Assembly: GCF_003265705.1 (NCBI RefSeq)
Contig: NW_020313045.1
Span: 2,916,987 to 2,980,986, forward strand
DNA length: 64,000 bases
Source of the DNA: Callorhinus ursinus
Taxonomy: Eukaryota; Chordata; Mammalia; Carnivora; Otariidae
Direction: 5' to 3'
How positions within the stretch are numbered: position 1 is the stretch's first letter; each line of letters begins with the position of its first letter. The position numbers were made by a program, and so were the translations under genes. The notes beneath the pieces were generated by a model that was given only the letters and a program-made list of their open reading frames with translations, made no database searches and was not told the DNA's origin. Shown here one piece after another: positions 21,285-31,509 of this stretch.

Positions 21285-21650
21285 TCTTTAGTCTCTTTTT
21301 AATTTACAGGTTCCTCTCCTTCCTTTTTCTTTTTTTAAAGATTTTATTTTATTTTATTTATTTATTTGAGAGAGAGAGACAGTTGGAGGGGAGGAGCAGA
21401 GGGAGAGGGAGAAGCAGACTCCTTGCTGAGCAGGGAACCTGACGCAGGGTTCCATCTCACGACCCTGAGATCATGACCTGAGCTGAAATCAAGAGTCCTC
21501 ACTCAACCGACTAAGCCACCCAGACACCCCTCCTCCCCCCTCCTCCCCTCTTTTTGTATCCTTGGAATTCATTTGTGGAAGAAATTTGATTTATTTGCCC
21601 TATTAGAACTTCCTTAAAGTATTTATTTTTAATAGCAGCCTGAAGTAGGT
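21285..21650 (-). mobile_element. old L1 3' UTR fragment split by a SINE
   Basis: 'ctttagtctctttttaatttacaggttcc' before and 'ggaattcatttgtggaagaaattt' after the SINE continue the same antisense L1 3' UTR order seen at 20590-20690. Confidence 0.5.
21322..21530 (-). mobile_element. can-SINE
   Basis: Minus-strand full-length copy: tail at left, GA-rich body, 'ctgagatcatgacctgagctgaa', 5' end 'gccacccagacacccc'. Confidence 0.9.
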
Positions 21651-21654
21651 AGAA

Positions 21655-21850
21655 GAGTGGAGTTTGGAGCATGGACGTTGTAGAGTCATGTGCTTCTGGG
21701 TTCAAATCCTGACACTGTCCCTCAGTTGCTGTGCGGTGTTGGGGAAACAGCTCATCACCCTTGATGGACACAGGAGTGGCACAATGTTGAGGACTGAGTC
21801 AGATAAGGCACAGAAAGTGCATGGCATACAGAAGGTGCTCAATAAAACTT
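21655..21850 (+). mobile_element. MIR SINE
   Basis: Sense MIR: 'gagtttggagcatggac', 'ctgggttcaaatcctgacac', and the 3' end 'catacagaaggtgctcaataaa'. Confidence 0.75.
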
Positions 21851-21869
21851 CCTCCTCTTCTTTTTATGT

Positions 21870-22200
21870 TTTCTTATAACTTATAATTTCTTTTTATTTA
21901 TATATAATATATTATTCTGTACTGCATAATATTATTTTATATAACTATGTAACATATATACATATCTAACATATGTATATATAACATGATCAATATATCA
22001 TAACACATATTTTATAATTGCAATTATATTTTATTTTTATGATTGTGTTTTATTTTTTTCATATTTTAAAAAAATTTCCATTGGGAACAGAAGTCATCAG
22101 TCCTCAGCCCTGGTTGAGTCTTGACTGTCAAGGATCTGAGAAACTGATGGACAATTCTTTGAAAGATAAAGGATGTCTGGAGACCAGGGAAGTATCTGGG
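21870..22200. other. very AT-rich low-complexity stretch
   Basis: TA-rich runs (21895-22060) built of 'atat' and 'taacata' steps, then low-copy sequence. No gene. Confidence 0.6.
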
Positions 22201-22287
22201 AGCATATATATATTATATATACTCCTCCCCGCCTCCCTCTCTCAAATATATATATATATAGTACCTGGGAGTATATATATATGTATA

Positions 22288-22329
<42 letters not shown>

Positions 22330-22385
22330 TATATCTATCTCTCTCTCTCTCTATATATATATAGTACCTGGGAATATAACTAGAA
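22186..22385. repeat. compound microsatellite with a repeated flank
   Basis: TA, GT (22288-22322) and CT (22338-22351) arrays occur together. AGTAYCTGGGAGYATATA appears three times (near 22189, 22260 and 22364), so the microsatellite and its flank were duplicated as a unit. Confidence 0.85.
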
Positions 22386-22587
22386 ACAGGGTCCTCTGCA
22401 GAGCTGAGAGGATTTCTTCAGCACCACCCACCGCTGCGCCACTTTCCCTCACCTTTTGCTATGTTCCCGGCCTGTGTCATGCCCATTATCATTAGGTAGT
22501 CCAGTTTCCTGGTACATGGGAAGGCAGGTGATGACCTAATCCATGCTGCAGTATTATCCATCCAAGTCTTGTCCCTTCAAGGAACAT

Positions 22588-22682
22588 TTTTTTAAAGTTT
22601 TATTTATTTAAGTAATCTCTACCCCTAACATGGGGTTCGAACTCATGACCCTGAGATTAAGAGTCACACGCTCTTCAGACTT
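22588..22682 (-). mobile_element. old short can-SINE
   Basis: Minus strand: 'taagtaatctctacccctaacatggggttcgaactcatgacc' in order. Flanks AAGGAACATTTTT and AAGAACATTTTT suggest a target duplication. Confidence 0.8.
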
Positions 22683-22877
22683 TTTTAAAAAGAACATTTT
22701 TAAAAAGAACTTAGAAGAGAGTAATATTGAACCTAAACACAAATATCTGGGACTAAATGGGAATATTCAGGTACTGTGAGACTTGGAAAGAGGGAAATAT
22801 TTTAGTGTAAGGGCACTTACATACTATCACAAAGGTGATCTGTGCATGGGAGCTGAGAAGATAATCTTCTTTCCATA

Positions 22878-22940
22878 AATCCTTCCTTCCATCCATCCAT
22901 CCATCTATCCATCCATCCATCCATCCATCCATTAATTCAT
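22878..22940. repeat. (CCAT)n microsatellite
   Basis: About 13 units of CCAT/CCAT-like repeats with one CTAT variant, grading into ATTCATTCAT. Confidence 0.95.
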
Positions 22941-22944
22941 TCAT

Positions 22945-24525
22945 CAGCCAACATTTGTCTCCTATGTGGATAAACAGACAAAACCCCTGGTATCTGTTCT
23001 AAATGAGATCTAATAACCCCATGGTCTCTCGACTTCATGCCACACCTGTTAGCAAAGAATCTCCAGTCTGGATATGAATTCAGGTGCCTCTGGTTGACAG
23101 AGAAATGAGATGACCGTGCTTTCTCAACAAAGTCCAGCCCTGGACTCTGCAATTTTCCATCACATGTTCAGAATATAACTTACTTTCATGGCTGCTTAAT
23201 TATTATGGCTCAGAAGACCATAATAGTAAATTAAAGTGAAATATAATCGCTCTGCCATTTTTCACATCTGCCAGAGTTCTGCTGATAACAACAGGATTCC
23301 ATGAGCACCTCCAAGTCAGAATTTGCTATCGGTGACAGGGGGAAGAAGTTAAAAACAAAAACAAAAACAAAAAAACCCCCTCTCCTTTCCACCTTTGCCC
23401 CGAAGCCAGGCTGACATAACAGAAATGGAAAACAGTTGGCACAGGCATAAAATTCTATGACAAAAGGAAACTTGTGAAATAGAAAAATGAATTTCTTGGG
23501 GGAAAAACATAACTTCCACTGACAGCACTGTATTTAGGAAAAAAATTCTGTAGTCCGAGGATATTAAGGTCATTAAAAATAGCAGGGTTATTTTGGGGGG
23601 AGGGGATGGAGGTCCTTAATAACCTACCTCTCCCCCCAACATTTCCTTCAAATCTATATTAAAGTTAATCATCAATTGAAAGCCAGGAATGATATTGGAA
23701 AATCATTCTTTTACAAACGGAAACTATTATAATTTAAAAGGGTGCAAATGAAACCATACATTTTCAGAAGGAGATCAATGAAAAGCACTTTATTAGAAAA
23801 TATAAATCACTTTTTAATTTCAGATGCAACAAGAAAAGAACTCATTTTTTCAGTTTCATTGAAATTGATTGGTACACCTGCAGAGAAAAGCAGCTTTATC
23901 ATCTCGTTATCAGCCAATTAATATGCAGGTCTAAATGTGAATACTATTCCAGTTAACTAGAAATGGATGATTTTATTGAAGTCTTAATAGACGAGCAAAA
24001 GCTGCCTTCCACCCTGCTAAATGAGGTCAGTTGAGAAAAAAAAATCAGAAGTGTGTAACTTGGGACGGGTGGAATGTAAAACAATTTCTCTAACGCTCTG
24101 GACCACAGAGAAATGGAAGCAAAGTGACTTGTCTGAAAGCAGACAGACTTGTTATGTGAAAGAAAAATCAGAATATTGAGCTTTCTTTTAACTGAAAAAG
24201 AGGACCATTTGGGTTTGATTCTGAAGTCTGACATTCTCACTATTCAAACCCTGACAGTCCTTAGTTCTTAGCCTCATCTCCATTTTAATCTCAGGGCAAG
24301 CAGGACTGCAAAATAGATGGAATCTATTTACCACGCTCCCATTTTTTCCTTTCTGTGCTCATTTTCTGCCTTCAGACATTCTCTCCAACACACCTAGCAT
24401 CCTCAACTTCTCTTTCCCTTTCCCCTACCAAAACAGCGAAGTGCCCTTGGGATAAACTAATTCACACTAAAATAGAACTGACTGATAAAGTGTTATTATA
24501 CCAATGATATCTCAAAAGAGAATGA
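22945..24525. other. low-copy sequence, possible conserved noncoding element
   Basis: No repeat family, apart from an A/C-rich patch at 23350-23380. The segment 23760-24060 is AT-rich without simple repetition and holds CCAATTAATATGCAG (23913-23927), a homeodomain/POU-like motif pair. No exon signal seen. Confidence 0.4.
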
Positions 24526-24533
24526 TCTAAAGC

Positions 24534-24748
24534 GGGGGTTAGCAAACTTTTTCTGAAAAGGGCCAGATAGTACAATGTTTTCCATTTTGCAGACCACAGA
24601 GTCTCTGTTGCAGGCATTCAACTCTGCCATTATAATGTGAAACCAGACATACACCATAAAGAAATGGTGTCGCTGTGTTCCAATAAAACTTTATTTACAA
24701 AGCAGGATGTGGGCTTTGGCTTGTGGGCTGTAGTTTGCCAATCCCTTA
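24534..24748 (-). mobile_element. MER1-type hAT-Charlie MITE
   Basis: 'ggggttagcaaactttttctgaaaaggg', 'ccagatagtacaatgtttt', 'tgttccaataaaactttattt' and 'gtagtttgccaatcc' are the antisense order of MER1-group elements. The termini are inverted (GGTTAGCAAAC / GTTTGCCAATCC). The 8-bp duplication TCTAAAGC at 24526-24533 and 24749-24756 is perfect and of hAT length. Confidence 0.85.
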
Positions 24749-24806
24749 TCTAAAGCAATGGGGCTATAAAAGTGGAATATCCGGTGTTAAGGAGGAGAAT
24801 TGCAGG

Positions 24807-25012
24807 GGTGCCTGGGTGGTTCAGTCGGTTAAGCATCTGCCTTCGGCTCAGGTCATGATACCAGGGTCCTGGGATCAAGCCCTGAATCAGGCTCCCTGCT
24901 CAGCGGGAAGCCTGCTTCTCCCTCTCCCACTCCCCCTGCTTGTGTTCCCTCTCTCGCTGTGTCTCTCTCTGTCAAATAAATAAATAAAATCTTTTTTTTT
25001 TTTTTTTTTTTA
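24807..25012 (+). mobile_element. young can-SINE with T20 tail
   Basis: Full-length SINE flanked by a perfect 18-bp duplication AAGGAGGAGAATTGCAGG (24789-24806 and 25013-25030). After AAATAAATAAATAAAATC the tail is 20 T instead of the usual short T run followed by A. The perfect duplication suggests a recent insertion. Confidence 0.95.
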
Positions 25013-25030
25013 AAGGAGGAGAATTGCAGG

Positions 25031-25664
25031 GGGAGATTAGTTTTAAGCGATCAGGAGAGTTCCAGTGGTCAGAAGACCTCTCTGGCATTCTTCAACCACC
25101 TTTGATTTTCTCGAAATTCACTTGTTCGTTCATTCATTCATCTATCCTTTCAGTTCTCCAGCCTTTGGGGAACAAAAAAATGCTCATCCCTCTGTTTGGA
25201 TCTTCAAGCAGGAACGACTCTGCCCATTGCATGGAGTCAGCGGCAACAATTGCTGTCCATGGTGATGCTTACTCTGAGTCCTGGCTAACACTCCTGTAGC
25301 TGGCTTCAGGTTGGGCACCTGCTGACAAAGGCACTTCCTACTGGATTAGGAAAGACTGGTCCCAAGTGCAGGAAATAGTTTTTGTTGCTGGACTATGACA
25401 GACGTGTTTAAGATCATGAGATCCATTTTCCACACTTGAATCAATATGAAATTTGTCCTCCAATAATTACTTGGCAGGATACCCCCAAGATATCTCTAGT
25501 ATTCTGAAAGTAAAAAAAAAAAAAATTTGCAGAACATATGGAATGTTATTTATTTTGGGATGTTTTTTGAAGATTTTTTGAATTTATAAATGTAGATATT
25601 ACATTATAGAATGTTCAGAAAATAAAGAAATGAAAATAACATTTTATATAATCCTAATTCCCTA
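25031..25664. other. low-copy sequence, no gene seen
   Basis: An A13 run near 25515. No exon or repeat family recognised. Confidence 0.5.
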
Positions 25665-25742
25665 ACAAAATGTGGCAAGTGCCTGGCACAGTCCCTGGCA
25701 CATATTAGGTGCTCAGAAAGTATCTTTTGAATGAATGAATAA
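25665..25742 (+). mobile_element. MIR/L2 shared 3' end
   Basis: 'agtgcctggcacagtccctggcacatattaggtgctc' followed by 'gaatgaatgaataaatg' is the 3' end shared by MIR and L2. Confidence 0.65.
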
Positions 25743-25919
25743 ATGCATATTTCTTTTGAAAATCCAACGAGTGGAAAATCTGTATCCTTCAAGGATAGAT
25801 TTCATTCTTGGAAGTAGCCAAGAGCCTTTTAAGTCAAATGTTTTGATGTGGTAGATTACCAATATGCACAACACTGTTCCTAAATATAATGAGGTTTGAC
25901 TATAAAATACTGGGGACAA

Positions 25920-26205
25920 CGGGGCTGAAAATTAGAAGGTTTGGATTCTAGCCTCGGCTCTGACATTAATGTGCTTTGTAATCTTGGGAATTCATCCATG
26001 CATCCATCATGGCAAACAGGAGAGACATGATCCCCTTCTGGAGTTTAGAGTCTGGTAAGAGAGCAGACATTGGTCTTTCAATGGGGGTGATGTGGTGCAG
26101 GATTAGGGACTTGAAGAAGTGAAGGATCTCAACTTCTTCATCTGTAGAGCAAGAGATGGGCTGGATGGTTTTCAAGATCCTGTCCAGTTCTGCCATGGTG
26201 GGACT
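25920..26205 (+). mobile_element. MIR3-like element with internal extra segment
   Basis: The 5' part (25925-25990, 'ggtttggattctagcctcggctctgac') and the 3' part (26127-26205, 'caacttcttcatctgtag', 'ttcaagatcctgtccagttctg') fit a MIR3. Between them about 130 bp ('gacatgatccccttctggag') reads like antisense L2. Confidence 0.5.
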
Positions 26206-27039
26206 AAGGCTTTATTGTTGCTTTTGATTAGAAAGCAAGTTTTGAAACAGATCAGTTTCACCTTGCATAGAGACTAGAGACCTGTTGTAGATTTGACTTG
26301 CAGCTTTTTAGGGGGAGTTAGCATGTTAGTTATCATGCCCCCTGTCTTTGGATGTCTCTCCCTTGGTGCTTGAGGGGGAAGCTTCAGGATGGTTTCTGAA
26401 GGGTGATGATTATATGGGGTTAGCCTTGCTGTCTGTTGCCTACAAAAAGTTCCTTACATCATTAAGGGACTGCTGAACAAATCTAATGGCATGGATGCTA
26501 TAAGTAGCATTTAGATGTTAGCCATAGTCAGATGGCATTTTCATCATATTAGGGCTACATGCCACGATCCTGGCCAGTGGTCTTAAAGTGCTTAAAGGCT
26601 AGCACCACAGTTTGGATCTTGTTAAAATGGGGCATGCAGATTTGTAGATGTTTAGGCATCATCTCTACATGGAAGGGTGCCCCTCTGGTCCCTTTTCTGT
26701 GCCTCACAAATCCAATTTTGACACATTGCTTGAATGAGAGAAGTATTTTGGCTTTGAGTGGTTGTAACCTTGGTTTTGCAAGAGACTTGTCAGTTACTAT
26801 AGCTGTGTATACTTATCTTCCTGGGACTCAATTTTCCAATGTATCTGAAAGGGTTCAACGAAATCATCACAGAATCACCTTATACCACTGAAGTTCTCCA
26901 ATTCTCGAAGTGACCCCAAATAGTTGGATCCCCTTTTCCCATTTCACGTGTAACTTAGCATAGAGATCAGAAGTACAAAATGTCTCTGTTTCAGTATGGG
27001 ATTAATTTTTATTATTTTTTATTATTTTTAAAATTTGTT
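26206..27039. other. low-copy sequence, no gene seen
   Basis: A plus-strand frame of 110 codons at 26559-26891 has no recognisable domain. No repeat recognised until the AT-rich 27000-27035. Confidence 0.5.
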
Positions 27040-27173
27040 GGGGTGCCTGGGTGGCTTAGGAGGTTAAGCATCTGCCTTCAGCTCAGGTTGTGATCTCAGG
27101 GTCCTGGGATCAAGTCCCACGTCGGGGTCCCTGCTCAGCGGGCAGTCTGCTTCTCCCTCTGCCCCTCCCCCAC

Positions 27174-27209
<36 letters not shown>

Positions 27210-27229
27210 AAATAAATAAATTCTTTAAA
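27040..27229 (+). mobile_element. can-SINE, sense copy of an inverted pair
   Basis: Starts GGGGTGCCTGGGTGGC, with a long CT array (27178-27205) and the AAAT tail. Lies 122 bp from an opposite-strand copy at 27352. Confidence 0.93.
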
Positions 27230-27237
27230 CAAGGAAA

Positions 27238-27339
27238 AAATACTTGTTTAAGTAAGCTCTAGGCCCAATTTGGGGCTTAAACTCAGGACCCCAAGATCAA
27301 GAGTCATATGCTCTACTGAATGAGCCAGTCAGGCACCCC
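27238..27339 (-). mobile_element. old short can-SINE
   Basis: Minus strand: 'taagtaagctctaggcccaatttgggg', 'caggaccccaagatcaagagtc', 'gagccagtcaggcacccc'. Older subfamily. Confidence 0.85.
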
Positions 27340-27351
27340 TGGGTTTAACTT

Positions 27352-27556
27352 CTTTTTTTAAGATTTTATTTATTTATTTGAGAGAGAGAGAGAGTGTGTG
27401 TAGAGAGAAAGGATGAGCAGGTGGAGGGACAGAGGCAGAGGGAGAAGCAGACTCCCTGCTGAGCAGGGAACCTGATGTGGGGCTTGATCCCAGGACCCTG
27501 AGATCATGACCTGAGCTGAAGGCAGACACTTAACTGACTGAGGTGCCCCAGCCCTT
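27352..27556 (-). mobile_element. can-SINE, antisense copy of an inverted pair
   Basis: Full-length minus-strand copy. Flanks GGGTTTAACTT (27341) and GGGCTTAATTT (27557) are an imperfect duplication. Confidence 0.9.
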
Positions 27557-27559
27557 GGG

Positions 27560-28130
27560 CTTAATTTTTAAGTTAATTTTTTAAAAAAGTTATTCATAAA
27601 AGTAATCCTAAACAATGCTGGAAATTTTAAAAACAAAGAAAGCAATGCTAAAAATATCATGTATGTATACACATATTCAGATCATTGTGTCATTACCCCA
27701 CCCAGAGAGAACCACTGCACATATAAATTTATGTTTATTGATAATAATATCTACTTTGTGTATAGATAGGAACAAATAACATAGAACTTTAAAAAATAAA
27801 GTTATGCCCTGCATACCTTATAACCTTTCTGTGAATTTTTCCAATATTTATTCTTCCACTGATTTTTGTAAAATACGATTTTTTTTTTAAAGAGAGGGAG
27901 AGAGAGAGAGACAGAGACATACAGACGGGGGTGGGGAGAGGGAGAGGGAGAGAATTCTAAGCAGGCTCTAGCATGGAGCCTGATGTGGGGCTCCATCTCA
28001 CCACCCTGAGGTCATGACCTGAGCCAAAATCAAGAGTCGGACGCCCAACCTACTGAGCCACCCAGGCACCCGGTAAAATGTGACTTTTGTAAAAGACTGA
28101 AAAGTGTTCCATTGGATGTCTGTGGACAAT
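27560..28130 (-). mobile_element. old L1-like 3' UTR fragment, SINE inside
   Basis: 'agtaatcctaaacaatgctggaaatttt' and 'accccacccagagagaaccactg' resemble antisense old L1 3' UTRs and a similar tract at 42130-42300. Continues after the SINE as 'ctgaaaagtgttccattggatgtctg'. Confidence 0.4.
27879..28071 (-). mobile_element. can-SINE
   Basis: Minus strand, GA-rich body, 5' end 'gccacccaggcacc'. Flanks 'gtaaaatacgat' and 'gtaaaatgtgac' look like a decayed duplication. Confidence 0.9.
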
Positions 28131-28779
28131 GCCAGTACTTCCAGATCTGACTTTCCCCTTTTATAGGACAAAACAGCTAGTGTCCGCAAGGTCCCGTGAA
28201 GCTGCACACCATCCCATCTCCTTTTCTCTCTCCTACCCCTTCTCTTTTTCCTCTTCCCTTCCTTCTCTTTCTTCCACTCTTTCTGCTCCTTCAACTTTGT
28301 CTTCTTTCCTTTCTTTATATCTTGATTTTCTTTGTCTCCTTTTGTTGTTATAATTGGGCTGGTCATTTGCAGAGATGTTAGGCCAGTAGAGAGAGAGAGA
28401 GGAGAGAGAGAGAGAGTATGTTTTGGTGGCTACACTTCTGGCCTTGAGTCTGGGGAGATACTAATGGAACATCTTAGAGGCAATCTCTGAAAGCCAATCA
28501 GTCCTTAGGAAGTCATGACCTCATTGAAGACATTCAAAGTAGTTGATACAAGAAAGGATTTTTTTCTTCTTTAGAGATGTACAGGATTGGACTGAGTCAT
28601 TTTGAGTAATGACTTCCCCGTTACTGGTTGCATTCAAGCAGAATCAGCTTGACCATTTATTAGAGGCACTGTAGTGTTCCCAGACAAAAAAATCAGGTCT
28701 AAGCTAAAAATTCTCATCCTGCACCAGATTTGCCTTGAAGCTTCCCCCAAACATTTCAGTCTGGCTCTCTCTCCAGGTT
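28131..28779. other. pyrimidine tract, GA array and low-copy sequence
   Basis: 28210-28345 is almost wholly C/T on the plus strand; 28388-28418 is a GA array. The rest is low-copy. No gene seen. Confidence 0.6.
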
Positions 28780-28793
28780 AGATTTAATGATTT

Positions 28794-28822
28794 TTCTTTT
28801 TAAATATTTTATTTATTTATTT

Positions 28823-28870
<48 letters not shown>

Positions 28871-29023
28871 GAGACAGAGCACAAACAGGGGGAATGGCAG
28901 GCAGAGGGAGAAGCAGGCTCCCCACTGAGCAAGGAGCCCAATGCGGGACTCAATCCCAGGACCCTGGGATCATGATGCAAGCTGAAGGCAGACACGCAAC
29001 GGACTGAACCACCCAGGCGCCCC
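28794..29023 (-). mobile_element. can-SINE with expanded GA array
   Basis: Minus strand, flanked by a perfect 14-bp duplication AGATTTAATGATTT (28780-28793 and 29024-29037). A GA array of about 34 bases (28827-28861) lengthens the body. Confidence 0.95.
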
Positions 29024-29037
29024 AGATTTAATGATTT

Positions 29038-29916
29038 CTCACTCCTTCCAAGCAGGAGATTCTCTGAGTCTATGACTCTATAACATAGGCTTTTATTGAA
29101 GTGCTAGTATTTAACTTCCTGAAATTGATGCTGGTAAAAAACTCAGATGGGAAAGAAAGTTTAATTGCAAATAACAAGGTTTCAACTTACCTGGGAATTT
29201 CAGTTGTTTAGGGCTTCCCTACTCCTCATTTCTAGGGATACGCGACGGAATGTCTTAATGACAAAAACATTAAATGACACATGCGAGGCATGTAAGGAAA
29301 GTAATACGCACACATTCTAGATGGACAGATGTTAGTCTCTACCTGCATACTTGAACAAGCTACTAGGCCCTGTATGGAATGTCACGCCAAAGACCCTTTA
29401 AATGCCTTGACTGAGCAATTTGGCCATACCCCATTTTCTAATTTCAAAATGTTTCAGGTTCCTTTTGCTCTGTGAAATGCAGGAAAGCTGCTTCTGACCA
29501 CAGAGACTAATGGGCTGTCCCTTTTATCTCGAAAACGGGCTCCCGATTGGTTCCAGGGAAAGTGATTTCCCCAAATCTGGCTGCCAGCTCTAATTGGCTT
29601 CTATGTGACCCATCCATTTCCACATGCTTGTTAGAGCTAGGTGCCAGGGTCTCCTCAGTCCCTTCCAGGCAGCTGAACAGGGGCAGTAAACCCCAGCAGG
29701 CATGCTGATAGAACCCCTGGAGTTGAGGGGCCCGTGTCCTGCACTCCATAACCCGGTAGATGGAGTGGGTCTAATATGGAGACTGCCTTTGAAACCAGAT
29801 AGACACTGAAAAACACTGGAGGAAAGGAGGCCCTATTTTTCCTGTCTTCTTACCTTCTTTCCCCCTCCATTCCCCCCTCCAGAGACAGCAATAAGAAAGT
29901 GTACAAACTAGAACCA
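29038..29916. other. low-copy sequence, no gene seen
   Basis: No repeat family or coding domain recognised. Frames of up to 80 codons only. Confidence 0.5.
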
Positions 29917-30117
29917 GGGGCGCCTGGGTGGCGCAGTTGATTGTCTGACTCTTGGTTTCGGCTCTGGTGCTGATCTCAGGGTTATGAGATTGAGCCTTGT
30001 GTAGGGCTCTAAACTCAGCAGGGGGTCTGCTTGGGACTCACTCTCTCCCTCTGCTGCCCCCCCACCCCCGCCCCCCCCCGCTCTCTGGAATAAATAAATA
30101 AATCTTAAAAAAAAAAA
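29917..30117 (+). mobile_element. can-SINE
   Basis: GGGGCGCCTGGGTGGCGCAG start, C-rich patch at 30057-30080, AAAT tail. Flanks 'aaactagaacca' and 'acactagagcca' suggest a duplication. Confidence 0.9.
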
Positions 30118-30358
30118 CCCGAAAACACTAGAGCCAAATTGCTTGCATTTGGACCTGGCTTTGCACCTACCTGCTGTGTAACCTTGGCCAAGCTCCTCAG
30201 AATCTCAATGCCTCACCTCTTACCCTGTGAAATGGGGACAATTATAGTACCTTTTTTCTAGTGTTGTTGTGAGGACTGAACCGATTAGTGTAAATAGAGC
30301 CCTCAGGACCATGCCTGGCAAGTCATGACGGCTGTGTATGTATTTGCTAACATTTGAT
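30118..30358 (+). mobile_element. MIR SINE
   Basis: 'tttggacctggctttgcacctacc', 'gctgtgtaaccttggccaagc', 'ccctgtgaaatggggacaattatagtacc', 'gttgtgaggactgaa' in order. Confidence 0.85.
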
Positions 30359-30409
30359 TCAAGGAACCTAATGCCTACATAGTTCTTCCTCTCCTTTCCT
30401 CCTTTATGT

Positions 30410-30683
30410 ATTGGCTTCCTGTTGTCCCTATAACAAATGATCACAAACACACTGGCTTAAAACAACACAAATTTATTACGTTACAGTTCCGTAGGTCAGA
30501 AGTCTCAGTGGACTAGGGGCACCTGGGTGGTGCCGTAGATTAAGCATCAGACTCCTGATTTCAACTCAGGTCCTGATCTCAGGGTCCTGAGATGGAGCCC
30601 CTCATTGGGCTCCCAGCTCAGCTGGGTGTCTGCTTAAGATTCTCTCTCTCCCTCTCCTTCTTCCCCTCCTCCCGCTTGTGGGT

Positions 30684-30721
<38 letters not shown>

Positions 30722-31115
30722 AAATAAATAAATAAATGTTTTCTTAAAAAAGTCTCAGTTTACTAAAAAATCAAGGTGTTGATAGGTTTGTGTTCTTCCC
30801 TGAGGCTGTAGGAGAGAATTTGTTTCCTTGTCTTTTCTAGCTTCTAGAGGCTACCCCCCATTCCTTGGCTCGAGGTGCCCTTCACCTCACCCTGACTTCT
30901 GCTTCCCTTGTCACATCTTCTCCGACTCTCCTGTCTCCCTCTTTCCCATATAAGGACGCCTGTGATTGCCTCAGGCCACATGCATGATGCAGAATCATCA
31001 GTCCATCTCAAGATCCTTGACCTCATTATATTTGCGAAGTCCTTTTTGTCATATGAGATAGTGGATTCACAAGTTCAAGGATGAGGGCATGGACATGAGA
31101 GGGTCTGTTATGCCA
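30410..31115 (-). mobile_element. ancient ERVL/MaLR-type LTR, SINE inside
   Basis: 'aacaaatgatcacaaacac', 'ttaaaacaacacaaatttatta', 'acagttccgtaggtcagaagtc', then after the SINE 'ttccttgtcttttctagcttctagaggc', 'cccattccttggctcg' and 'ggacatgagagggtctg'. This is the antisense order of a widespread old LTR whose subfamily I do not name. Confidence 0.6.
30516..30749 (+). mobile_element. can-SINE inserted in an LTR
   Basis: Flanked by AAGTCTCAGTGGACTA (30500) and AAGTCTCAGTTTACTA (30750), a 16-bp duplication with two changes. Long CT array at 30687-30717. Confidence 0.93.
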
Positions 31116-31164
31116 ACCATGCTTTTTTTCCCCCCTTCCTTCCTTTTTTAAAATGCTTGTCCTG

Positions 31165-31370
31165 GGACCGCCTAGGTGGCTCAGTCGGTTGAGTGTCTGA
31201 CTCTTAATTTCAGCTCAGGCCATGATCTCAGGGTGGGATCAAGTCTGTCTTGAGCTCTGTGCTCAGTGGGGAGTCTGTTTGGGATTCTCCCTCTCCCTCT
31301 GCCCCTCCCTCCCACTCATGTGCACGCTCTCTCTCTCTCTCAAATAAATAAATAAATCTTTAAAAAAAAT
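31165..31370 (+). mobile_element. can-SINE with perfect duplication
   Basis: TAAAATGCTTGTCCTG flanks both ends (31149-31164 and 31371-31386) without a mismatch. Head GGACCGCCTAGGTGGCTCAG. Confidence 0.94.
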
Positions 31371-31389
31371 TAAAATGCTTGTCCTGTTC

Positions 31390-31505
31390 ATAAACGTCCT
31401 TGACCTGGTGTGGGGCATCAGGGGCGCTGGCTTCCAGGCCTGACACTACACCAACTTGCCCTACATGTGACCTTGGGAAAGAATCCACCCGTGTCTGTAG
31501 CCCGA
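31390..31505 (+). mobile_element. possible MIR fragment
   Basis: 'ggcttccaggcctgacac' and 'acatgtgaccttgggaaag' fit a diverged MIR core; the rest is unclear. Confidence 0.4.
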
Positions 31506-31509
31506 GGGG

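Noticed and set aside
22878..22940. Tandem CCAT units as a CRISPR-like array.
   Set aside because: Simple tetranucleotide microsatellite without spacers, in a mammalian genome.
24807..25012. tRNA-like heads of this and the other can-SINEs as tRNA genes.
   Set aside because: They have A- and B-box-like sequence but no tRNA fold, and each is followed by the SINE body and tail.
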